This document shows positions 1 to 8,053 of a stretch of DNA of 41,607 bases, in pieces. Source of the stretch: Deltaproteobacteria bacterium (lineage in GTDB: Bacteria > Myxococcota_A > Polyangia > Polyangiales > Houyiibacteriaceae); assembly GCA_004283055.1 (NCBI GenBank), contig SHLP01000018.1, positions 1-41,607 on the forward strand. Direction: 5' to 3'. Within the stretch, counting starts at the first letter, position 1. Each line of letters begins with the position of its first letter. A program made the position numbers and the translations under genes. A model generated the notes under the pieces. The model ran no database searches. It had not been told where the DNA came from and saw only the letters and a program-made list of their open reading frames with translations.

Positions 1-148
1 CCCCAACACGCGCGGCAGCACAGGCCAATCAGTGGCGCCCGCCCCTTCGACCACATCGGTAAGCCGAGCGGTTCCGCACAGCCCCATGTCGCCCGTTGTT
101 CCGCGCCCCGGTTGGCGCTTCTCGTCAGCGCATCGCAAAGTTCGGCCG
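1..148. other. Upstream region of bioA, no gene seen
   Basis: The reading frame of bioA stays open from about position 32 through this stretch. However, the residues before position 149 do not resemble the family, and family members start close to the DDxxxD...W.PYT block. I see no RNA gene or clear promoter here. A gene on the far side could end or begin just outside the window. Confidence 0.4.
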
Positions 149-1450
149 ATGCCCACCGACGATGAGCTGATCGACCTCGACCGGGCCCACCTTTGGCGCC
201 CGTACACGTCGAGTGACGATCACGAACAGCGTCCGCTTTTCGTCGTCGAACGGGCCGAGGGGCCCTGGTTGATCGCTGCCGACGGGCGGCGGGTACTCGA
301 CGCGAGTGGATCGTGGTGGTGCAACAATCTAGGGCACGGTCATCCTCGTCTTCGCAGAGCGATCGCTCGGCAATCCGAACGCATGATGCACTGCACTCTG
401 GCGGCCGTGACGCACGAGCCTGCCGCGCGACTCTCCGCGGAGCTCGTGGCCGTTGCGCCCGAAGGGCTCGACCGCGTGTTCTATAGCGACAACGGCTCTA
501 CCGCGGTCGAAGTCGCACTCAAGATGGCCTTTCAGTACTGGCAGCAGAACGGTCGCCCGAAGCGCACGCGTTTCTTGGGGCTGCCCGGCGCGTATCATGG
601 CGACACCCTGGGAGCGATGAGCGCGGGCGCCGTCGACGCGTTCAGCGCAGTGTTTCACCCCATGCTCTTCGATGTCGGAAGACCGGCAGGCTTGGTCGAA
701 CAGCGCTGGGAGCCCGTGTTCGAGCATCTGTTCGAGCTGCTGCGGAAGGACGCCGATCGGATCGCCGCCGTGATCGTCGAACCGCTAGTCCAAGGCGCCG
801 CGGGCATGCGAATGTACCCGGCGGAGCTGCTCGCCGCGCTTCGAGCAGAAACCGAGCGGGCCGACACCTTCTTGATTGCGGACGAGGTGTTCACCGGCTT
901 TGGCAGAACGGGCCCAATGTGGGCATGCGATGAGGCCGGCATCGCGCCGGACCTGCTGTGCACGGCGAAAGGCCTCTCTGGCGGCGTGTTGCCGTTTGCG
1001 GCCACCCTGGCGACCGGTCGCATCTACGATGGCTTTCGCGGGGATAAAAGCCGCGCACTCATGCACGGGCACACGTTTTGCGGCAATCCGCTGGGCGCGG
1101 CAGTCGCGCGGGAAGTCCTGGCGATCTATCGAGAGGAGCGAATTCTCGAAGTCGCAAAACCCAAAGCGGCGCGGCTCGAAGCTCGCATCGAGGAAATGAA
1201 CGAGGTCGTCGGCGTCTCCGCGTCACGCGCCCGCGGCATGTGCGCCGCCTTCGACGTTGGAGCCCGCGGCTACATGGGAACTGTCGGCTGGGAGATCTCC
1301 GAAGCTGCGCTCGAGCTCGGCGCTCATCTGCGACCTCTTGGAAACACCGTCTATCTGGTGCCGCCGCTCAACATCGAAGACGGCGAGCTCGAGCGCTTGC
1401 TCGACGTCGTGCGCGAATCGACCGAACGCGTGCTACGAAGCGCCCGGTGA
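149..1450 (+). CDS. bioA: Adenosylmethionine-8-amino-7-oxononanoate aminotransferase (BioA)
   Basis: This is a PLP-dependent class III aminotransferase of biotin synthesis. It converts KAPA to DAPA with S-adenosylmethionine as amino donor in the cytoplasm. Visible family blocks are LWRPYTS near the N-terminus, SWWCNNLGHGHP, DNGSTAVEVALK, GAYHGDTLGAMS, DEVFTGFGRTG and CTAKGLSGG, the last carrying the PLP lysine; HGHTFCGNPLG follows. The ATG at 149 gives 433 aa, close to the usual length. Longer starts at 32 or 88 add an unrelated Pro/Arg-rich leader. The stop codon overlaps the GTG of lnt (GTGA), so the two are probably co-translated. No other biotin gene is visible in the window. The choice of BioA over other class III aminotransferases rests on the N-terminal W.PYT and SWWCNN blocks. 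Confidence 0.9.
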   Translation: MPTDDELIDLDRAHLWRPYTSSDDHEQRPLFVVERAEGPWLIAADGRRVLDASGSWWCNNLGHGHPRLRRAIARQSERMMHCTLAAVTHEPAARLSAELVAVAPEGLDRVFYSDNGSTAVEVALKMAFQYWQQNGRPKRTRFLGLPGAYHGDTLGAMSAGAVDAFSAVFHPMLFDVGRPAGLVEQRWEPVFEHLFELLRKDADRIAAVIVEPLVQGAAGMRMYPAELLAALRAETERADTFLIADEVFTGFGRTGPMWACDEAGIAPDLLCTAKGLSGGVLPFAATLATGRIYDGFRGDKSRALMHGHTFCGNPLGAAVAREVLAIYREERILEVAKPKAARLEARIEEMNEVVGVSASRARGMCAAFDVGARGYMGTVGWEISEAALELGAHLRPLGNTVYLVPPLNIEDGELERLLDVVRESTERVLRSAR

Positions 1451-2991
1451 CCGAGAGCAGCGCCCAGACTTCGAGCCCGAGGCCTCGCCGCCAGGCGTAC
1501 GCACTCGCAGCGCTTGGCGGCGCGTTCTATTTCCTCGGCTGGGCCGGATTCGGTCTCTGGCCGCTGTCTCTGATCTGCCTGGTTCCGCTCTGGGGTGCGC
1601 TCGAGATCGGCCTCAGTCGATTTTGGCGACACTCCCTCGCGGTCGCTTGGCTCTACGGGACGGTAACGTGCGCCGGAGGCTACCACTGGCTGGTCGAGTT
1701 TCTCGAAGTGTTTTCGGGGTACGGCTACGCGGCAAGCGCGTTGTTCTGGTTGCTGTTCTCCGCCTACCTGGGATTCAACTTCGCCGTCTACGGGCTGGTC
1801 TACCGCGCGCTGCGAAAACGTGGTTGGAGCACCGCCTTCGTCGCAATTCCCACGCTCCTTCTGATCGAATGGCTCTACCCGTCCCTTTTTCCAACCTACC
1901 TCTCCAACAGCCTCTTCGCGCAGACTGCGTTGGTTCAAATTGCGGACCTCGGGGGCCCCATGCTCGTCACCGTGGTGATCGCGCTGGTCAATCTGTCGAT
2001 CTACGAGGCCTGGCGCTGGAGAACTGCTCGCCGAGCCCTTCCGCGAGCGCTCTGGGGCATTACGGTCGCGGCGGTCGCCCTCACGACGATCTACGGACTG
2101 CTGCGCATCTCCCAGATTGAGCGGGAGCTGGAGGGGGCGCCGGTCCTTCGCATGGGAGTGGTTCAGGTGAACATGGGCATCTTCGAGAAGCGTACCGAGG
2201 CCATCGAAGGCCATCGCCGCCATCTCGAGCAGAGCCGCGAGTTAGAAGAAGAGGGGAAGCTCGATTTGCTCATCTGGCCCGAGTCGGCCTTCGTCGACGG
2301 CCTTCCGCGCAGGCTTCCGCTCTCGGCAGAGATGGTTCGCCGAGAATTGGAGTCCCCGCTGCTGTTTGGTGGTGTTTCCACCGAGCGGATCGGCGGCAAG
2401 CGCAGGGTCTACAACACCGTCTTTCTAACCGACGCCGAGGGCACGGTGCGTTCGACCTACGACAAGACTTATCTGCTGATGTTTGGGGAGTACCTCCCCT
2501 TCGGAGACATCTTCCCAATCCTCTACGAGCTCTCCCCGAACAGCGGCCGCTTTACCGCCGGGACCCACGTCCGCCCCCTGACCTTGGGGCCCTGGCGCAT
2601 CTCTACACCTGTTTGCTACGAAGATGTCCTCGCGCGCTTCACCCGAAAGATGGTGCGTGAGGCCAAGCCTCATGTGCTGATCAATCTGACCAACGACGCC
2701 TGGTTCGGCGACAGCCAAGAGCCTTGGATTCACCTGGTGCTGTCCCGCTATCGGGCCATCGAGCATCGGCGCTACCTGGTGCGCGCCACCAACAGCGGCA
2801 TCAGCGCGGTCATCGATCCGCTTGGCCGCGTCGTGGCTCGAACCGGCCTGCTCACCCGCGAGAACCTTCGATACGATGTCCACATGCTCGAAGGTGAGAC
2901 CGTCTACGGCCGCATCGGCGACTGGCCCGGCTGGCTCGGGCTGGCCGCCGTCTTGTTCATGTTCATTCGCCGACGAGACGGGGGGCGATGA
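1447..2991 (+). CDS. lnt: Apolipoprotein N-acyltransferase (Lnt)
   Basis: This inner-membrane enzyme adds the third acyl chain to the N-terminal cysteine of lipoproteins. The 514-aa protein has several hydrophobic helices in the first 200 residues and a carbon-nitrogen hydrolase (nitrilase) domain after that. A final hydrophobic segment lies near the C-terminus. The Glu-Lys-Cys triad is visible in LIWPESAF, YDKTYLLMFGEYLPFG and PVCYEDV, followed by NLTNDAWFG. The GTG at 1447 overlaps the bioA stop by four bases and gives a family-typical length. In the same frame the sequence is open further upstream, but only as an out-of-frame reading of bioA. The 3' end overlaps the convergent lipoprotein gene by 29 bp. 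The window encodes at least three lipoproteins that would be Lnt substrates. Confidence 0.93.
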   Translation: MTESSAQTSSPRPRRQAYALAALGGAFYFLGWAGFGLWPLSLICLVPLWGALEIGLSRFWRHSLAVAWLYGTVTCAGGYHWLVEFLEVFSGYGYAASALFWLLFSAYLGFNFAVYGLVYRALRKRGWSTAFVAIPTLLLIEWLYPSLFPTYLSNSLFAQTALVQIADLGGPMLVTVVIALVNLSIYEAWRWRTARRALPRALWGITVAAVALTTIYGLLRISQIERELEGAPVLRMGVVQVNMGIFEKRTEAIEGHRRHLEQSRELEEEGKLDLLIWPESAFVDGLPRRLPLSAEMVRRELESPLLFGGVSTERIGGKRRVYNTVFLTDAEGTVRSTYDKTYLLMFGEYLPFGDIFPILYELSPNSGRFTAGTHVRPLTLGPWRISTPVCYEDVLARFTRKMVREAKPHVLINLTNDAWFGDSQEPWIHLVLSRYRAIEHRRYLVRATNSGISAVIDPLGRVVARTGLLTRENLRYDVHMLEGETVYGRIGDWPGWLGLAAVLFMFIRRRDGGR

Positions 2992-4684
2992 GCAGCCGGT
3001 AGCTGCCGTCCTCTAGCGACACGGCCTCGGCGACCTGAAGCGTGCGCGTTCCGCTGCTGCTCGAGTCGAAGAGGTAACCTCGAACCGTCGCGTTTGGCAC
3101 TGCCTGGCCGTCGCTGGAGCGAATCACCCCGTCAACGGCGATCGGAGGCTCGAGGAGATAGGCTCGTTGAAGGTCGCCATCATCGAGGCTCAACCGCACC
3201 TGGGGCTCGACCAGCCAGCCGAAACCCGAGTCCGCGGGCAACTTGACTTGCATGTCGTAGACACCGATGTCGACGCTCATCGCAAAGCTGCCGAGGTCAT
3301 CGGACACCACCTCCTGTGACCGGTGAGCGGAGTCGGGATCCTCGGACCGCCTGGCGCGCGCGAGAATCGTTACCCCAGGCGCGGCTTCATCGAGAAACGT
3401 CGACACAGTCCCCGAAAAACCGATTTGCGACGGGACGACCAAAACGCCGATTTCAGGACCTTCCTCACCGACCGCGACCGCGTCGTAGTGGACGCCCCAA
3501 TTGTTCGCGATATCCTCCGGCGGCGTGACCGTAATCGAATAGAAGCCGGTCAACAGCTCGGCGCCAAAGCCGCCGTCTTCATTCGTGGTTGCAGACCCGC
3601 TGAAACTGCCCTCTAGCCCGAGCTGCACCCCGCCGAAGATCTTCGTCGATAGAAACCGCACGGTTGCCCCCGGCACCGCCCTTCCGATCTTGTCGCGGAC
3701 GCTGCCGGAAACCTGCACCGGAGGGAGCCGCGGAATGTAGATGATCTCGTCGACCGGCTCGTTCACGAACAGCAAATCCGGGTCGACGGACACTGCCGGA
3801 AACGGAGCGCGCCCAGCGCTCGAGGTGATGCGAATCAAGTAATCGGACGCGTCATTGCTGACTCGGATGGCAAATCGCCCTTCGCCGTCGGTCTCGGCGA
3901 TCGATGAAACGACGCGGCCGCTCTGCTTGTCGATGGCCCGGACCTGAAGCCCATCCTCGGGCAGGTCGAGCTGTCCCTCGTTGTCGCGGCTGTAGACCGC
4001 TGCCCGAAACGTACAGCCGACGTCCCTGCTGATCGAACAGTCGTCGGCAAGTCCGGCAGGAAAATTGATGTCGATGCGAAAGGGCTCGCTTGGATCGCCT
4101 TCAGCGATGGGAAGCAGAAGGTAGAGCGGAGGCAAGCTCCGAATAGCAGGAGCCGGCTCCTGTGCAGGCACCATGACCATGTCGCTGCTGGGCAACACGA
4201 CGAGCTCATAAGTCTCCCCGGCCACCAAGACGGTGCTGAAGTCGTTGCCGCCAGCTCCGTCTGCGGCCGGCGCGTCGCGAAACGTATCTACCTCGATCGG
4301 CATCGGCGCGAGGGGCGCGAGAGCGCCGTCCATCCGCCGGGTGAAGCGCAGTGTCGCCGGGACCGGCGCCCCGTTCCAGCGAACGGTCCCGGTGACTTGG
4401 CGAGTCGCCGGCAGCTCGAGGTCGCGGCTCGTCGAGCCGGAAGATGGCTCCGCGGCAAACGCCCAGCTGGCCGGCGTGGCGACCTGAGCTTCGGTCGATC
4501 CGCGAAGGACCTCGATCGCGAGGGCAAGGGTAGCGCCGGAATCATCGACGCAAACCCCCTGGCTGCAGACTCCCTGCGAGCAGCTCGCGCCATCGGCACA
4601 GGAGTTGTCTATCGTTGCGACCGTCGCTGACTCGAAGCTACAGCCAACGAGACCGGCCAGCGCCAGGAGACACCAGGCTTTCAT
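2963..4684 (-). CDS. Lipoprotein with carboxypeptidase-regulatory-like repeats
   Basis: The 573-aa protein begins with a lipoprotein signal (LAGLVGC, Cys15) followed by a short Cys-rich stretch with repeated SQGVC. At least four similar beta-sandwich repeats are visible near residues 95, 321, 420 and 515. Each has the pattern V.G.V....G..VPGATV typical of carboxypeptidase-regulatory-like (Ig-like) domains. No catalytic domain is seen, so it is probably a structural or ligand-binding surface protein. The ATG at 4684 has an AGGAG five bases upstream. It overlaps the stop of the preceding small gene (ATGA), so the two are translationally coupled. Its 3' end runs 29 bp into lnt on the other strand. 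The exact function is unknown. Confidence 0.78.
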   Translation of the reverse strand: MKAWCLLALAGLVGCSFESATVATIDNSCADGASCSQGVCSQGVCVDDSGATLALAIEVLRGSTEAQVATPASWAFAAEPSSGSTSRDLELPATRQVTGTVRWNGAPVPATLRFTRRMDGALAPLAPMPIEVDTFRDAPAADGAGGNDFSTVLVAGETYELVVLPSSDMVMVPAQEPAPAIRSLPPLYLLLPIAEGDPSEPFRIDINFPAGLADDCSISRDVGCTFRAAVYSRDNEGQLDLPEDGLQVRAIDKQSGRVVSSIAETDGEGRFAIRVSNDASDYLIRITSSAGRAPFPAVSVDPDLLFVNEPVDEIIYIPRLPPVQVSGSVRDKIGRAVPGATVRFLSTKIFGGVQLGLEGSFSGSATTNEDGGFGAELLTGFYSITVTPPEDIANNWGVHYDAVAVGEEGPEIGVLVVPSQIGFSGTVSTFLDEAAPGVTILARARRSEDPDSAHRSQEVVSDDLGSFAMSVDIGVYDMQVKLPADSGFGWLVEPQVRLSLDDGDLQRAYLLEPPIAVDGVIRSSDGQAVPNATVRGYLFDSSSSGTRTLQVAEAVSLEDGSYRLLIAPRLVGE

Positions 4685-5226
4685 CGGCACTCCTGAAGGA
4701 TGACCGGGTTGTCGGCGTCGGTGACGCGAACCCACCACGTCGCGTTGTCGAAATCGCCCTCTTCAGCGGGACGGCGTGGTTCGACGAAGCTGTCGAATTC
4801 CCCAACGACGACGAGCTCAATCCGGTGGCATTCGCCCGGGGAGAGCAGATCGTAGGGAACGAACAAGTCCGTCGGGCGCTCGAGAAAGCCTGAGGGCGGG
4901 ATTTCGCCGCTGGTGAAGGGAACGTCGGGCGCTGGAGGCGAGTCGAGAAACAGCCGATAGTCGAGGGTTTGGTCGAGGTTGGGATCGCGCACGCGGATCT
5001 GGAGCGGCATCTCCGGGTTCTCGACGGGGTCGTCGAGGTTGATTTGCCCGATGCGGTTGAGCGGGAACTCGGCGGTTGGCTCGCTCACGACCGAGGGCGG
5101 GAAGCTCTGCGCGGGGTCGAACTCGACGGGGCTGGTCGCGATGCACCCGCCGTTCGAGGCGAGGGCCAACACCGCGACGCGTGTTGCAAAGTAAAGCATC
5201 CCATGAAGTTTAGAAGCAAAGGCCAT
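4681..5226 (-). CDS. Small exported protein of unknown function
   Basis: A 181-aa protein with a hydrophobic N-terminal segment (VAVLALAS) followed by NGGC, which resembles a weak lipobox; it may be a lipoprotein or simply secreted. The rest is rich in Pro, Asp and Glu and is predicted by eye to be beta-rich, with segments such as PLQIRVRDPN and HRIELVVVGEF. I recognise no family. A second ATG at 5199 would give a more conventional signal peptide, and neither start has a clear Shine-Dalgarno. Its stop overlaps the start of the following repeat-bearing lipoprotein (ATGA), so the pair probably works together at the cell surface. Confidence 0.65.
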   Translation of the reverse strand: MAFASKLHGMLYFATRVAVLALASNGGCIATSPVEFDPAQSFPPSVVSEPTAEFPLNRIGQINLDDPVENPEMPLQIRVRDPNLDQTLDYRLFLDSPPAPDVPFTSGEIPPSGFLERPTDLFVPYDLLSPGECHRIELVVVGEFDSFVEPRRPAEEGDFDNATWWVRVTDADNPVILQECR

Positions 5227-5304
5227 GCCGCGGTTCCGAACCCGAAAAACCTTGGGCTTTTGTCGGTCTTACGTGATTTCCAAGGCGTATCTATGACATT
5301 AATG

Positions 5305-7128
5305 TCAGCCCTCCGCAGCTCCGCCAGGGACAGGCGCGTCGGGCTCTCGCTCGAGATATCGAAAGATGGTCCTCGGATCGACGCCCAGATCTCGGGCCGT
5401 GCGCGTGCGGTTGCCGCCATTTCGCTCGAGGACTTCGAGAATGTACGTGCGTGTGAACTCCTCGCGGGCTTGCGTGAGCGGAATGACCGCCCGCTGCTGA
5501 TCGCCACCGAGGTCCAGGTCATCCGGACCGATCAGCGTCTTGTCCGCAAGCACAATCGCCTTCTTGATGCGGTTCTCCAGCTGACGAACGTTCCCCGGCC
5601 AGTCGTACTTGTGCATGGCATCGAGGGCTTTGGGGGTGAAGCCATTGACCGTCGCGCCGAACTCTCCCGCATACTTGTGCAGCAAAAACTTGGCGAGGAC
5701 GGTGATGTCGTCTCCGCGCTCGCGGAGCGGCGGAAGATGGAGGTTCACCACATTCAGTCGATAATAGAGATCTTCTCGAAATGTCGCGTCCTTGATCGAC
5801 GCTTCCAGGTCGCGATTGGTCGCCGCAAGAACTCGAATGTCGACCGACTGCGGCTTGGTGTCGCCGACTTTGACCACGACGCGCTCTTGAAGCGCGCGCA
5901 GAAGCTTGACCTGAAGCGCGAGGGGCATCTCGCCGATCTCGTCGAGGAAGAGCGTCCCTCCGTCTGCGGCCTGAAAGCTGCCTTGCCGCGTCGACACCGC
6001 ACCGGTGAACGCACCGCGCACGTGGCCGAAAAGCTCCGACTCCATCAGGTTCTCCGGGATGGCCCCGCAGTTGACGACGATGAACGGCCCTTCGGCACGA
6101 TTGGAGCGCCGGTGCAGCTCGCGCGCAAAAAGCTCCTTCCCGGTGCCGGTCTCGCCCGTGATCAAGACGTTGATGTCGGCTGCGGCCACTTTCTCCACGC
6201 GCCGAAACACCTCTTGCAAGCTTGGACAGCTGCCGATGATCCCACCGAACTTCTGCGACTCCAGCTCCTCCGCGATTCGATCGCGATCGGTGGTGAGCTG
6301 ATTGAGCAGGATCGCATTTTGAAGGATGAGTGACGCCTGGCCAGCGAACACGGTGAGCACCTCGAGACTCGTTTGTTCGAAGAGGTTCACGACGTTGTCG
6401 TTGCCCACGTAGATCAGACCGAGGAGCTGACCCTGCGCAATGAGAGGCGCTACCATCACGGAGCTCAGCTGCAGGTCCATGACGCTTTCGCTCGAATTGA
6501 ACATCGTGTCGTTGACAGCGTCGCTCACGATCAGCGGCTGGCGCGTGTCGATGCAGCGGCGAAGGATGCTGTCTGATAGCTGCGTCACGGCGTCAGGAAT
6601 CGTCTCTCGGTCGACGTTGCGCGCCGCGGCGATCTCCGGGTCCCCGTCACGGAGTAAGATGACGAAGCCCTTGTTCGCGTGAACGACGTCAATGACGGCA
6701 TCGAGCAGCGCTTCGATCTGGTCTGGGATGGCACGTATCTCGAGCAACCTGCGATTGAAATCGCTGAGCTTCAGCATCCCTTCGATTTCGGACGTCTGGG
6801 AGGCCCTGCCATCCACGTCCGGATCGCGCGCGCTGCCCTCGTCATAGAGAGAGAAGACCAGCTCGACGTTCCCGAGAGTCAGTTTGTCGTTGTGGAAGAC
6901 CTTCGATTTCTTCTTCCGCCTGCCGTTGACCAGAAGCGTCGCCCCGGAGTCGACGGGCGCCACCGCGAAATCCCGGCCATCGAACACCAGCTGCGCGTGG
7001 TGCGCTTTGAGTGCCTCCGAATCGATCGAAACGTCGTTAGCCCCAGCCCGCCCGATAGACGTCACGCGCTTGTAGATTCCAAACACACGGGGCCGGCCCT
7101 GTTGCACCATCCACTTGAGGCTCGGCAT
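5305..7128 (-). CDS. FHA-GAF sigma-54-dependent transcriptional activator
   Basis: A 607-aa enhancer-binding protein. Domains in order are FHA (about residues 20-95, with SIGRAGANDVSI and HHAQL), GAF (about 125-285), the sigma-54 AAA+ domain (about 310-545) and a Fis-type helix-turn-helix at the end (NRTRTARDLGVDPRTIFRYL). Walker A is GETGTGKE near residue 323. The sigma-54 contact loop GAFTGA is intact near 371, and Walker B is FLDEIGE. FHA domains bind phosphothreonine, so its input is probably Ser/Thr kinase signalling rather than a histidine kinase; no such kinase is in the window. FHA-bearing activators are well known in myxobacteria. The gene is divergent from the PilZ gene across 211 bp. 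Confidence 0.92.
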   Translation of the reverse strand: MPSLKWMVQQGRPRVFGIYKRVTSIGRAGANDVSIDSEALKAHHAQLVFDGRDFAVAPVDSGATLLVNGRRKKKSKVFHNDKLTLGNVELVFSLYDEGSARDPDVDGRASQTSEIEGMLKLSDFNRRLLEIRAIPDQIEALLDAVIDVVHANKGFVILLRDGDPEIAAARNVDRETIPDAVTQLSDSILRRCIDTRQPLIVSDAVNDTMFNSSESVMDLQLSSVMVAPLIAQGQLLGLIYVGNDNVVNLFEQTSLEVLTVFAGQASLILQNAILLNQLTTDRDRIAEELESQKFGGIIGSCPSLQEVFRRVEKVAAADINVLITGETGTGKELFARELHRRSNRAEGPFIVVNCGAIPENLMESELFGHVRGAFTGAVSTRQGSFQAADGGTLFLDEIGEMPLALQVKLLRALQERVVVKVGDTKPQSVDIRVLAATNRDLEASIKDATFREDLYYRLNVVNLHLPPLRERGDDITVLAKFLLHKYAGEFGATVNGFTPKALDAMHKYDWPGNVRQLENRIKKAIVLADKTLIGPDDLDLGGDQQRAVIPLTQAREEFTRTYILEVLERNGGNRTRTARDLGVDPRTIFRYLEREPDAPVPGGAAEG

Positions 7129-7339
7129 AGGGTCTGCACTCTACCAGACCGCAATTTGCGTGTCACCGCTGGCCTTTGATGGCGAGGAGCCGAACGGCCC
7201 GCGTAGGGACACGATTATACATTCATTCACGCGCTTGAGAACCCCAAATTGCGAAATCGGTAAAACGACACACAGCGATCGGTTTATCACCCCTTGTGGA
7301 CTAGCTTTTCGTCGCGCGGCTCGGCACTCTGAAACTTCG
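7129..7339. promoter_or_regulatory. Divergent intergenic region between activator and PilZ genes
   Basis: This 211-bp gap is somewhat AT-richer than its flanks, especially 7210-7290, and must carry the promoters of both divergent genes. I found no convincing -24/-12 (TGGCAC-N5-TTGC) element and no well-spaced -35/-10 pair. Confidence 0.4.
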
Positions 7340-8053
7340 ATGGGGCATGCAAGGACGCAGAGGGATCGACGCTCGAATCAAAGAGTGGATTTGAAAGGCC
7401 GCGCCGTCTTGTTTCAACGAGGCGATCGCGTCGGGCAATACACGCTCGAAAACATCTCAGCGGGAGGCGCGATGGTGTCGGGCGATCGCAAGCTGCGTCC
7501 AGGTCACCTCGTGCACCTCCTGATTGATTTCGATACAGGCGAGGAGCCGATGAGTATAACCGGCTCGGTTCGTCGCGCTCGCGGCGACAACGGGGCAGTC
7601 GCCTTGGCGATCGCTTTCCCCATTTTGACCGCGGACCAAGAGGACGCGATTCACAACGCCGTCTTGCGCGCGCTCGTGCGGCGCGATGCAATTGCGGCAC
7701 AACTTCCACTTCTGGTGTTCGAGCCCCGGCGTCGCGTACGCGAGGAGATCGAAGCGGAGATCCGTAGCTTTGGTTTTCCAGTCTCATGTGTCGACTCGCT
7801 TGCTGAAGCGGTTCGCGAATTAGAGCGAGAGGAAGTCGAGTACAGCGGGTTGATCATTCACTCGGCGACACACGATGCACCGTCCATGGACGTAATCGAG
7901 TTTTTCACGAAGTCCGACGACCTACGGACGATCATCTTGCCCGAACCCAACGGGAAGCTCCACGAGCGTGCCAGGGGCTTGGCCAAGCTGCCGCAGGTTC
8001 GGGTACCGCGAGTCTGGAGTCGCTCGGAGCTACGGCGCGCCCTGACCAACTAG
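7340..8053 (+). CDS. PilZ domain protein with C-terminal pseudo-receiver
   Basis: The 237-aa protein starts at the ATG at 7340, just before the PilZ signature. Residues about 8-105 form a PilZ domain with both c-di-GMP-binding motifs, RRSNQR (RxxxR) and NISAGG ([D/N]xSxxG). It is therefore likely a functional c-di-GMP receptor. Residues about 120-237 resemble a CheY-like fold (LPLLVFEP at strand 1, YSGLIIHSATHDAP at strand 3). The phosphoacceptor Asp at the end of strand 3 is replaced by His/Ser and the conserved Lys is not evident, so it is probably a non-phosphorylated pseudo-receiver used for protein contacts. The stop overlaps the convergent M16 gene by four bases. Confidence 0.85.
   Translation: MGHARTQRDRRSNQRVDLKGRAVLFQRGDRVGQYTLENISAGGAMVSGDRKLRPGHLVHLLIDFDTGEEPMSITGSVRRARGDNGAVALAIAFPILTADQEDAIHNAVLRALVRRDAIAAQLPLLVFEPRRRVREEIEAEIRSFGFPVSCVDSLAEAVRELEREEVEYSGLIIHSATHDAPSMDVIEFFTKSDDLRTIILPEPNGKLHERARGLAKLPQVRVPRVWSRSELRRALTN

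Noticed and set aside
4969-6333. Plus-strand open frame of about 454 codons
   Set aside because: Antisense shadow of the FHA-GAF sigma-54 activator and the small exported protein; high-GC third-position bias keeps the opposite frame open.
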